Positions 1 through 5,511 of a DNA stretch of 5,843 nt are shown piece after piece. Below the pieces are notes generated by a model, which made no database searches, was not told the DNA's origin, and worked only from the letters and a program-made list of their open reading frames with translations. How positions within the stretch are numbered: position 1 is the first letter of the stretch; each line of letters begins with the position of its first letter. Both the position numbers and the translations under genes were made by a program. This DNA comes from an uncultured Lachnospiraceae bacterium (GTDB lineage: Bacteria > Bacillota > Clostridia > Lachnospirales > Lachnospiraceae), in contig CAMWMO010000125.1 of assembly GCA_947175305.1 (NCBI GenBank), forward strand, positions 1-5,843, in the 5' to 3' direction.

Positions 1-1
1 A

Positions 2-109
2 GAGGATATGAAAGGATATGCAGTGGAGAGCGGTTATATGGGATATGTGAACGGTGTTTACATGTTGTTTGCGAGCGAGACGGATTATCAGGATTATATG
101 GCGGCGTAA
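2..109 (+). CDS. 3' end of an unrecognised protein (partial, starts before the window)
   Basis: A reading frame is open from base 2 and ends at TAA 107-109, giving the last 35 residues of a protein whose start lies outside the window. The visible tail is rich in Tyr, Gly and Met (for example GYMGYVNGVYMLFASETDY) and ends DYMAA. It has no membrane segment or known motif that I can name. Codon use looks coding and the stop is followed by a 120-base spacer with a promoter-like site before the hydrolase gene, so it probably belongs to a separate upstream transcription unit. Function unknown. That it is a real gene rather than a chance frame is likely but rests on only 108 bases. Confidence 0.5.
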   Translation, partial: EDMKGYAVESGYMGYVNGVYMLFASETDYQDYMAA

Positions 110-130
110 TGGGGAATAGATAAAAGGGAG

Positions 131-159
131 TTGATAGAATGGGGGGAATCAAGTACAAT
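131..159 (+). promoter_or_regulatory. Candidate sigma-A promoter for the hydrolase-Mur ligase-ddl operon
   Basis: TTGATA at 131-136 and TACAAT at 154-159 are separated by exactly 17 bases, each matching 5 of 6 bases of the sigma-A consensus. Transcription would begin around 166-168, leaving a leader of about 60 bases before the ATG at 230. A second perfect TATAAT at 170-175 has no good -35 hexamer at the right distance and may be an alternative start or simple AT richness. The spacer 110-229 holds nothing else convincing apart from a possible 11-codon frame at 139-174. Confidence 0.5.
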
Positions 160-229
160 AGGAAAGGAATATAATATAGGTATAAAATAGTGCATAAATT
201 GAAAATAGCACGGGTGCACGGGAGAATGT

Positions 230-997
230 ATGGTCAAAAAGATAGATGAAATTCCTGTGAATTATATAGATGAGGGTGAGGGAGAAGTCGTACTTATTCT
301 GCACGGCTGGGGCGCAAATATCACTCTGTATCGGGGAATCATAGATACTCTGAAACAAGGAAGACGGGTCATGGCTTTGGATATGCCCGGATTCGGAAAG
401 ACACCGGAACCATCTGAGCCCTGGTGCGTGGATGACTATGTGGATTTTGTACTGCATTTTATCGACACCTTTTCTCTGAAAAAACTGAGCGTGGTAGTGC
501 ATTCCTTTGGCGGCAGGGTCTTTTTTAAGATGAATGCCAGAGAGAATCTGCCTTTTTCCATAGAGCGCGCTGTGCTGATCGACAGCGCCGGCATTCTGCC
601 GAAGAAGAGCTTTAAACAGAAGGTGAGCCTGAGATGCTATAAGATCGGCCGGGCTTTTATGAGTACGAAGGTGATGCATTTTCTCTATCCTGATGCGGTG
701 GACAATATGCGGCGAAGAAGAGGGTCTTCCGATTATAACAGCGCTACGCCTCTGATGAGGGCAACCCTAGTGAAGGTAGTCAATGAGGATTTGGAGCCGC
801 TCATAGGACAGGTGCAGTGTCCCACGTTACTGATTTGGGGGGATCTGGATACGGCTACGCCCATCGGAGATGCGAAACGGATGGAAGCGTTGATTGCGGA
901 TGCGGGGCTGGTGGTCTGTGAGGGAGCGGGACATTTTTCCTTTGCCGAACAGCCTGCTAAGGTGAACGGCGCATTGAAGGCATTCTTTGCAGGATAG
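230..997 (+). CDS. Alpha/beta hydrolase fold protein
   Basis: A 255-residue protein of normal length for a single-domain alpha/beta hydrolase, with no signal peptide or membrane helix, so probably cytoplasmic. Visible family landmarks in order: the oxyanion-hole motif HGWG (25-28), the DMPGFGKT stretch (51-58), the nucleophile elbow VHSFGG with Ser92, the acid in WGDLD (Asp207, Asp205 as alternative) and the catalytic His235 in GAGHFSF. The elbow is usually G-x-S-x-G; here the first Gly is Val90. A cap region lies at about 122-190 and is basic (RRRR at 161-164). The ATG at 230 follows GGGAG (220-224) by 5 bases. It is first in an apparent operon with a MurF-like ligase (48-base gap) and a Ddl-type ligase, suggesting an esterase, amidase or peptidase linked to cell-wall precursors. 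The substrate cannot be read from sequence. Confidence 0.9.
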   Translation: MVKKIDEIPVNYIDEGEGEVVLILHGWGANITLYRGIIDTLKQGRRVMALDMPGFGKTPEPSEPWCVDDYVDFVLHFIDTFSLKKLSVVVHSFGGRVFFKMNARENLPFSIERAVLIDSAGILPKKSFKQKVSLRCYKIGRAFMSTKVMHFLYPDAVDNMRRRRGSSDYNSATPLMRATLVKVVNEDLEPLIGQVQCPTLLIWGDLDTATPIGDAKRMEALIADAGLVVCEGAGHFSFAEQPAKVNGALKAFFAG

Positions 998-1045
998 GAA
1001 ACGGCGTGATCTCTTACATGATTTCAGAGAGGAACAAGAATCCTT

Positions 1046-2677
1046 ATGTATAATGTGTTATTTGTAATCTGGCTTATCACTTATCTGGTGGGCGCAGTCT
1101 GGTATATATTATATCTGATGCATATGTTCCAGCAAAATTCTTATAAACCGAGGGAATACAGAGAATGGATGGGAGTGCATACGAATGTGGGGCGGCTGCT
1201 TGGCAAATGCCTGTATGCCATCATTTCTTTTTTTCTCGTGTTACTGACAAATATAGAATATCCTGCTGTTATGATAGCAGCCTGTCTGTTGAATGGAATG
1301 ACTATATTGGTCAATAAACCGCATAGGGCGAAGAAACCTCTGGTGTATACAAAGCGAGTCAAGAGAATGCTGCTCACTACGGGGATCTTATATCTTGTTG
1401 TGATTCTGGCAGCTTTGTGTTTAGGGTATTGCGGGTTTATTACCTTTCCGTCGGTCGAATTTCCGTGGAATGATCCGGTCATGTGGGAAATGTGGAGTGT
1501 AAGTCTGGCATTATTGGCTATGTTCATTTTGCAGCCTTTTTTAATTTTGCTTGCCAATCTGATCAACCATCCGATAGAGAAGGGAATCGATCAATATTAT
1601 ATTAATGATGCCGCACTTCTTTTACGTGAAATGCCGAATCTGAAAATCATTGGTGTAACGGGAAGCTACGGAAAAACCAGTGTCAAATACTTTTTGAATA
1701 CCCTGCTTTCCTCACAGTATAATGTGCTGTATACGCCGGGAAATTTTAATACGACTCTGGGAGTGGTGCGCACGATCCGAGAGAATATGAAACCTTTTCA
1801 CGAAATCTTTATCTGTGAGATGGGTGCCAGAGAAGTGGGGGACATCAAGGAGATCTGTGATCTGGTGCATCCGGATTTCGGCATCATTACGTCTATCGGG
1901 CCGCAGCATTTACAGAGCTTCCATACCATAGAGAACATTATTTCCACCAAATTTGAACTAGCGGATGCGGTGCCGGAAACGGGAAAAGTATTTTTGAACT
2001 ACGATAATAGTTACATTAAGGAGCATAAAATAGAAAAATCCGTGGTAAGCTACGGTACGACGGAAGAAAAAGTGGCCTTTCGGGCGTATGATATCGAAGT
2101 GTCTGCCAGAGGTTCTTCTTTTAAGATGCGGGATGAAAATAGTGTGGTGCATGACTTTCATACGAAGCTGGTGGGAAGCCACAATGTACAGAATATTGCC
2201 GGTGCCATCGCCGTAGCCCATACTCTGGGAATTCCGATGGAGAAGCTGATCTATCCTGTGAAGCAGCTGGAGAGCGTGCCCCACAGATTACAGCTTATCA
2301 GGCAGGGTGACCGCATTATACTGGATGACGCCTACAACTCCAACAAAAATGGTTTTGAGGCGGCACTCGACACGTTGGCTATGTTTAAGGAACTGCGCAT
2401 CCTGATGACGCCGGGTATGGTGGAATTGGGAGAAAAGCAGTATGATGAAAATAAAGAGGTAGGCGTTTATGCCGCGGATAAGTGCGACTATGCCGTGTTG
2501 GTGGGGAAGGAGCAGACCAAACCGATTCAGGATGGGCTGTTAGAGGCTGGGTTCCCGCAGGGGAAGATGATTCTGGTGGATTCTTTGCAGGAGGCATTTC
2601 AGATGGTGAATGCAATCCCCAATGAGAAACAGAAGGTGATTCTGATCGAGAACGATCTGCCTGACAACTATGCGTAA
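1046..2677 (+). CDS. Membrane-anchored MurF-like Mur ligase (annotated class: UDP-N-acetylmuramoyl-tripeptide--D-alanyl-D-alanine ligase)
   Basis: A 543-residue protein. Residues 1-173 hold about five hydrophobic helices (near 3-28, 53-70, 72-89, 108-132 and 149-173). A Mur ligase core follows: ATP P-loop GVTGSYGKTS (203-212, Lys210), GNFNTTLG (232-239), Glu258 in CEMGA, His288 in GPQHLQ, the probable carbamylated Lys302 in STKFELA, HRLQ (413-416) and DDAYNSN (427-433). The C-terminal ligase domain ends ENDLPDNYA. Mur ligases join an amino acid or dipeptide to an acyl-phosphate intermediate using ATP; MurF adds D-Ala-D-Ala to UDP-MurNAc-tripeptide. Pairing with the Ddl-type gene downstream supports a D-dipeptide donor. 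The usual MurF N-terminal UDP-binding domain is not visible; membrane helices occupy that place, so the acceptor may be lipid-linked. That acceptor is inference. AGAGAGGAA (1026-1034) precedes the ATG by a rather long 11 bases. A normal cytosolic MurF may be encoded elsewhere. Confidence 0.88.
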   Translation: MYNVLFVIWLITYLVGAVWYILYLMHMFQQNSYKPREYREWMGVHTNVGRLLGKCLYAIISFFLVLLTNIEYPAVMIAACLLNGMTILVNKPHRAKKPLVYTKRVKRMLLTTGILYLVVILAALCLGYCGFITFPSVEFPWNDPVMWEMWSVSLALLAMFILQPFLILLANLINHPIEKGIDQYYINDAALLLREMPNLKIIGVTGSYGKTSVKYFLNTLLSSQYNVLYTPGNFNTTLGVVRTIRENMKPFHEIFICEMGAREVGDIKEICDLVHPDFGIITSIGPQHLQSFHTIENIISTKFELADAVPETGKVFLNYDNSYIKEHKIEKSVVSYGTTEEKVAFRAYDIEVSARGSSFKMRDENSVVHDFHTKLVGSHNVQNIAGAIAVAHTLGIPMEKLIYPVKQLESVPHRLQLIRQGDRIILDDAYNSNKNGFEAALDTLAMFKELRILMTPGMVELGEKQYDENKEVGVYAADKCDYAVLVGKEQTKPIQDGLLEAGFPQGKMILVDSLQEAFQMVNAIPNEKQKVILIENDLPDNYA

Positions 2678-2735
2678 GCACAGAGTCGTAAACGCGATTT
2701 GCGAAATGCAAGGCTCTATAATGTTAGAGATATTT

Positions 2736-2759
2736 AAGGAAGGAATGAAACAGCTATGA
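2736..2759 (+). promoter_or_regulatory. Shine-Dalgarno and 4-codon mini-frame overlapping the ddl start
   Basis: AAGGAAGGA (2736-2744) is the ribosome site for ddl, 11 bases before its ATG at 2756, which is long. A mini-frame ATG AAA CAG CTA TGA (2745-2759) lies between; its stop overlaps the ddl start as ATGA. Ribosomes could start at either ATG, with the short one feeding the long one by coupling. This may be chance, and the role is unproven. Confidence 0.3.
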
Positions 2760-3937
2760 AAATTCGTGTCGGTGTATTCTTTGGCGGTAAGAGTGTGGAG
2801 CATGAGGTGTCGGTCATCTCCGGTTTACAGGCGTATAACGCTTTTGATAAAGAGAAGTACGAGCCGATCCCCATCTACATCACGAAGGACAACGAACTCT
2901 ATACGGGAGAACCGATCGCTGATATTGCCAACTACAGAAATATTCCCGAGCTTTTAAAGAAGAGTACGCGTGTATTTCTGATGAGTGAACAGAACGGCGT
3001 AAAGCTGATCCAATATCCCGAAAAGAAATTCGGCAGCTCAGAGGTGGCACAGATTGATGTGGCATTCCCGGTGGTGCATGGCGCTAATGTGGAGGATGGT
3101 TCCCTGCAGGGATTTTTGCGGCACTACAATATTCCTTTTGTGGGCTGTGATGTGATGGCATCGGCGGTGACGATGGATAAGTATGTAATGAAGACGGTGT
3201 TGAAGGATAACGACATTCCTGTCCTTGACTGTGTGACTCTGCACGCCGGAGAGTACCAGAAAGACGAGGAAGGGGCTTATGCAAAAGTGGAGGCAAAGAT
3301 ATCCTATCCCGTCATTGTCAAGCCTGTGAATCTGGGTTCCAGCGTGGGCATTAAGGTTGCGAAAGATAAAGAGGAACTGCGGGAGGCGTTGGAGTATGCC
3401 TTTACCTTTGGACCGAAGGTGTTAATAGAACGTGCAATCATGAATCTGCGGGAAATTAACTGCGCGGTTTTGGGAGATTGCGAGGAGGCACAGGCCTCCG
3501 AATGTGAGGAGCCAATCTCCAGCGATGAGATCCTCAGCTACGAAGATAAATATGTGGCAGGAGGTAAGGGCGGATCCGAGGGGATGCGGACAGCGAAGAG
3601 AGAACTCCCGGCTAAGCTTACATCTGAGAAGCGAGAGGAAATTCGGGAAATGGCGGTGAAAACTTTCCAGGTGCTTGGCTGTAACGGTGTTTCCAGAATT
3701 GATTTTATGATAGACAAGGATACAGATCAGGTGTATGTCAATGAGATCAACCCGATTCCCGGATCTCTAGCGTTCTATCTGTGGGAGGCACTAGGTAAGC
3801 CTTATGCCGAACAACTTGACGACATGGTGAAACTGGCCCTCAAGAGAGAGCGGGAAGAGAAGAGTATGATGACTTCCTTTGACAGCAACATCTTACAGAA
3901 TGCGAACCTGTCCGGGGCGAAGGGCGTGAAAAAATAA
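2756..3937 (+). CDS. ddl: D-alanine--D-alanine ligase family protein (ATP-grasp)
   Basis: A 393-residue cytoplasmic ATP-grasp ligase, longer than the usual 300-370 of Ddl. It should join two D-Ala (or D-Ala and another D-amino or D-hydroxy acid) using ATP, supplying the dipeptide for MurF-type ligation. Visible landmarks: GGKSVEHEVSVISG (10-23) with Glu17 matching E. coli DdlB Glu15; FPVVHGANVEDGSLQG (104-119); VKPVNLGSSVGIK (188-200) with the catalytic Ser pair 195-196; Glu225; SYEDKY (261-266) with Tyr266 matching DdlB Tyr216, which argues against a VanA-like D-Ala-D-Lac enzyme; RIDFMID (314-320); and metal ligands Glu330 and Asn332 in NEINPIPG. After that the sequence reads SLAFYLW, where classical enzymes have a T-S-x-S type pocket. 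An acidic Cys-containing insert (about 241-258) and a Lys-rich tail (after 365) explain the extra length. It follows the Mur ligase by 78 bases and ends the operon. Confidence 0.93.
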   Translation: MKIRVGVFFGGKSVEHEVSVISGLQAYNAFDKEKYEPIPIYITKDNELYTGEPIADIANYRNIPELLKKSTRVFLMSEQNGVKLIQYPEKKFGSSEVAQIDVAFPVVHGANVEDGSLQGFLRHYNIPFVGCDVMASAVTMDKYVMKTVLKDNDIPVLDCVTLHAGEYQKDEEGAYAKVEAKISYPVIVKPVNLGSSVGIKVAKDKEELREALEYAFTFGPKVLIERAIMNLREINCAVLGDCEEAQASECEEPISSDEILSYEDKYVAGGKGGSEGMRTAKRELPAKLTSEKREEIREMAVKTFQVLGCNGVSRIDFMIDKDTDQVYVNEINPIPGSLAFYLWEALGKPYAEQLDDMVKLALKREREEKSMMTSFDSNILQNANLSGAKGVKK

Positions 3938-3956
3938 TCGTGTTGAGATATGTGAC

Positions 3957-3988
3957 TATCAATATTCTTTTTTACTATAGATACTGAC
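3957..3988. repeat. Left copy of a 32-bp imperfect direct repeat (R1)
   Basis: Aligned by eye without gaps to 4865-4896, 27 of 32 bases agree and all five differences are transitions. The right copy lies within the 3' end of the permease gene. Similarity stops at both edges of the aligned block. The two copies bracket the AT-rich two-gene patch. The left copy lies between the ddl stop and the terminator and overlaps the first six bases of the terminator stem. Confidence 0.65.
3959..3988 (-). pseudogene. Stump of a lost ABC-2 permease gene (last 9 codons plus stop)
   Basis: Read on the minus strand this segment gives VSIYSKKEY and a TGA stop. The intact permease gene at 4867-5511 ends VSIYSKEEY and TGA. 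Of the codons that differ, three are synonymous third-position transitions (GTT/GTC, AGC/AGT, TAC/TAT) and one changes Glu to Lys. That pattern fits descent from a second, functional homologous permease gene rather than a recent copy that decayed. Upstream on the minus strand the frame stays open for a while but no longer resembles the permease, so the break lies close to base 3988. The stretch is very short; a chance match is unlikely but not excluded. Confidence 0.5.
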
Positions 3989-4020
3989 GGGTATGCCTTT
4001 TATATCCGCCAGTTTCTTTT
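3983..4020 (+). terminator. Rho-independent terminator of the hydrolase-Mur ligase-ddl operon
   Basis: The left arm ACTGACGGGTAT (3983-3994) pairs with the right arm ATATCCGCCAGT (4002-4013). This gives 12 stacked positions with one A-C mismatch and one G-U wobble, closed by the 7-base loop GCCTTTT. The right arm runs into the U-rich tract TTTCTTTT (4013-4020). It sits 45 bases after the ddl stop, the right place to end that transcript. On the minus strand there is no T-tract directly after the stem, so it acts mainly on the plus strand. Confidence 0.8.
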
Positions 4021-4049
4021 CATAAAAAACATTTTTGATAATAACTTTA

Positions 4050-4061
4050 CAAACAAGTTTG
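4050..4061. promoter_or_regulatory. Short inverted repeat upstream of the two-gene cassette (possible operator)
   Basis: CAAAC and GTTTG, a perfect 5-bp inverted repeat with a 2-base spacer, end 11 bases before the ATG at 4073. Small autoregulated operons often carry such a dyad near the start. A weak -10-like GATAAT lies at 4037-4042 without a convincing -35. In AT-rich DNA a 5-bp dyad can arise by chance. Confidence 0.2.
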
Positions 4062-4072
4062 CAGATAACAGA

Positions 4073-4351
4073 ATGTTTGAAATTATTGATAGCTTTATAG
4101 ACGGCGAAATAACAGATATTCAGTGTAAGCATTGTCTGTCAGCGACCAATCTTGGAAATCAATATGTATTTGTTTCTCAGGCGTCACTCAATCAAATTGA
4201 AATTCTGGAAAGGTGTTATTTGGCGCAGAAGGAAAAAGAGGCATATCTTAATTCGAGGCAGGAAATTTATGAGATGAATCGGGATAAGGTGAAGGTGGCA
4301 CGTAAACAATACAGAGGACAAGGAGATTATATTGAGGATATATTGGTATGA
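4073..4351 (+). CDS. Unrecognised 92-residue protein, first gene of a coupled pair
   Basis: I do not recognise this family. The protein is small, soluble and has no signal peptide. It has a CKHC motif (Cys18, Cys21), a single CxxC and so not a complete zinc site alone. Then comes a short beta-like stretch (about 29-36) and a long charged, probably helical or coiled-coil segment (about 40-80) with mixed Lys, Glu and Arg. The end, GDYIEDILV, overlaps the next start by the 4 bases ATGA, so the two are very likely translated together. No Shine-Dalgarno is visible before the ATG at 4073, and the frame is open back to 3953 without another normal start codon. The gene may use a weak start or be 5'-truncated by the rearrangement at its left. 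The surroundings are AT-rich. A toxin-antitoxin role is a guess from layout only. Confidence 0.6.
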   Translation: MFEIIDSFIDGEITDIQCKHCLSATNLGNQYVFVSQASLNQIEILERCYLAQKEKEAYLNSRQEIYEMNRDKVKVARKQYRGQGDYIEDILV

Positions 4352-4827
4352 GAGAGATAAATGATTATGGATTGAAGATGTGTAAATATCAGGGGGATTT
4401 ATTTCGGTCATCAATAGATATGGTCAGATGCAGCTCCCCCATATTTCTGCGTCGGTTTATGTATTCTGAAGTGGCGGTAAGAATGGATTCGGATGGATTC
4501 CTGTTTGAGTCAACAGATATTGTAGATATTATAAATGAAATTGAGGGACAGTTTGGAGAATCTGATTATGGTAAGATGAAATATAGTGAAAATGAATTGT
4601 ACTGGATGGGCTATTTATATAGATATTGGGCTTATACAAAAGAGTGCAGCAGTAAAAGTATTTATAAAATAGTGAAACCGGCAGAATTAAGAGAACTATA
4701 TTTTTCGTACCATTCTCTGGATCCGTCGCAGGCAATAGAAAGGATATTGGAAGCCAAAGGTATCGCATTTGAAAAAGATATGATAAAGAAAGGCGTGGAA
4801 ATATTGAGGCGAATACGGAATGGATGA
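4348..4827 (+). CDS. Unrecognised 159-residue protein, second gene of a coupled pair
   Basis: I cannot name the family. The ATG at 4348 overlaps the stop of the preceding gene as ATGA and has a good GAGGA (4334-4338) 9 bases upstream, so this start is well supported. The protein is soluble and has no signal peptide. An acidic middle (about 46-75) leads to an aromatic-rich block ENELYWMGYLYRYWAY (81-96), then KSIYKIVKPAELRELYFSYHSLD (103-125) and a basic C-terminal helix (140-159) ending RRIRNG. The pattern looks like a genuine conserved small-protein family rather than random coding. DNA here is AT-rich (4561-4620 has 17 G or C in 60, against 34 in 60 at 2521-2580 in the Mur ligase gene), which suggests acquisition. 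A further frame starts 8 bases before its stop. An antitoxin-like or stress-cassette role is possible but unproven. Confidence 0.75.
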   Translation: MREINDYGLKMCKYQGDLFRSSIDMVRCSSPIFLRRFMYSEVAVRMDSDGFLFESTDIVDIINEIEGQFGESDYGKMKYSENELYWMGYLYRYWAYTKECSSKSIYKIVKPAELRELYFSYHSLDPSQAIERILEAKGIAFEKDMIKKGVEILRRIRNG

Positions 4828-4888
4828 TAAGGAAGAAAGTTATTTTTACAATGCTGTTGGAGAATATCAGTATTCCTCTTTGCTATAG
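4820..4888 (+). pseudogene. Truncated third gene of the small cassette
   Basis: ATG at 4820 overlaps the end of the previous gene by 8 bases and opens a 22-codon frame beginning MDDKEESYFYNAVGE. From base 4865, exactly at a codon boundary, it reads into the right repeat (R2), which is permease sequence on the other strand, giving YQYSSLL and TAG at 4886-4888. The simplest reading is that the cassette once had a third coupled gene whose body was lost where it joined the permease end. There is no strong Shine-Dalgarno, as is common for overlapping starts. It could instead be a chance short frame. Confidence 0.35.
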
Positions 4889-4896
4889 ATACTAAC
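4865..4896. repeat. Right copy of the 32-bp imperfect direct repeat (R2)
   Basis: This copy matches 3957-3988 at 27 of 32 positions. It covers the last nine codons and stop of the permease gene on the minus strand. The AT-rich cassette ends at its left edge. The divergence and length of the pair do not fit a fresh target-site duplication; a shared origin from two related permease genes fits better. Confidence 0.65.
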
Positions 4897-5511
4897 AGTC
4901 AATGAATAAGATACGCAAAAAGCCGCCAATGAACTTACAATCAGAGCAGCTGCCCCAAATACAATGGACGCAATCCCTGGCTCCAACAGACCATTCAATA
5001 TCGTGACGATCGTACAATCAATGCCGAACGCGCAGAGTATGGCAATGATCCAGAATACTTCGCCTTTTTCCGCCCCGCCTGCATAGAAGAGCGGAAAGAA
5101 TATGGCTCCCATAAAAAGACTCATGCTGATTGCCAACGCAAACATCGTAAGAATGTCAATAGGCTGGTCAAAGAGACAGCCGTGAAAAAGGCATGACAAA
5201 CCAAGTTCAATTCCGACAAAACATGTTCCGACAAGCAGCCAGATCACTTGATTTAAATATTGACTTTTGACAATATCTGACCGCGTTACCGGCAAGGTCA
5301 ATTTATATTTTCCCCATTTCGTAGTAAACTCATTCTTTGTAACAATGATCGTACTCACGGAAAATCCGATGATACCTATCATCACATAACCGATCTGCAC
5401 CGTCTGATCAGGCACAACGACACCGAAAATTCCGAATAAAATCATAAATCTGGAGAATACTTTCGCATTTGAAAGTGTTCCGTATATATTATTTCTCAAA
5501 AGACCTTTCAT
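4867..5511 (-). CDS. ABC-2 type transporter permease
   Basis: A 214-residue integral membrane protein with about six hydrophobic segments (near 22-34, 37-57, 86-106, 118-143, 151-171 and 180-206), the usual size and layout for an ABC-2 family half-transporter permease. After the second helix comes the cytoplasmic stretch KYKLTLPVTRSDIVKSQYL (68-86). The LPV-R-xxIV-S-YL pattern recurs in the ABC2_membrane_5 type permeases of Firmicutes, the class that includes the phenol-soluble modulin exporter PmtB. The start ATG at 5511-5509 overlaps the ATPase stop by 4 bases (ATGA) and has AAAGGGGGA 8 bases upstream, so pump and ATPase are coupled. It probably exports a peptide, antimicrobial or lipid; the substrate is not readable. 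It converges on the plus-strand cassette with no visible terminator between. Its 3' end is the source-like copy of the repeat R1/R2. Confidence 0.88.
   Translation of the reverse strand: MKGLLRNNIYGTLSNAKVFSRFMILFGIFGVVVPDQTVQIGYVMIGIIGFSVSTIIVTKNEFTTKWGKYKLTLPVTRSDIVKSQYLNQVIWLLVGTCFVGIELGLSCLFHGCLFDQPIDILTMFALAISMSLFMGAIFFPLFYAGGAEKGEVFWIIAILCAFGIDCTIVTILNGLLEPGIASIVFGAAALIVSSLAAFCVSYSLTVSIYSKEEY

Noticed and set aside
190..219. Alternating GTGC and GCAC blocks just before the hydrolase gene, suggesting a switchable hairpin
   Set aside because: Only 4-bp arms, one with a 2-base loop; likely chance.
149..679. Long minus-strand frame opposite the hydrolase gene
   Set aside because: It lies opposite a well-supported enzyme and its protein has no recognisable features; an antisense shadow.
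1010..1030. TCTCT and AGAGA inverted repeat overlapping the Mur ligase ribosome site
   Set aside because: Only 5 pairs with an 11-base loop; too weak to call a regulatory hairpin.
2714..2729. CTCTA and TAGAG hairpin between the Mur ligase and ddl genes
   Set aside because: Five mostly A-T pairs with no T-tract behind it; not a terminator and no other support.
2756..3937. Vancomycin-resistance type D-Ala-D-Lac ligase
   Set aside because: The omega-loop keeps the Ddl-type K-Y pair (Lys265, Tyr266), and no vanH, vanX or two-component genes are nearby.
3957..4896. Composite transposon or insertion sequence with target-site duplication
   Set aside because: No transposase gene, no terminal inverted repeats, and the repeat copies are too long and diverged for a fresh duplication.
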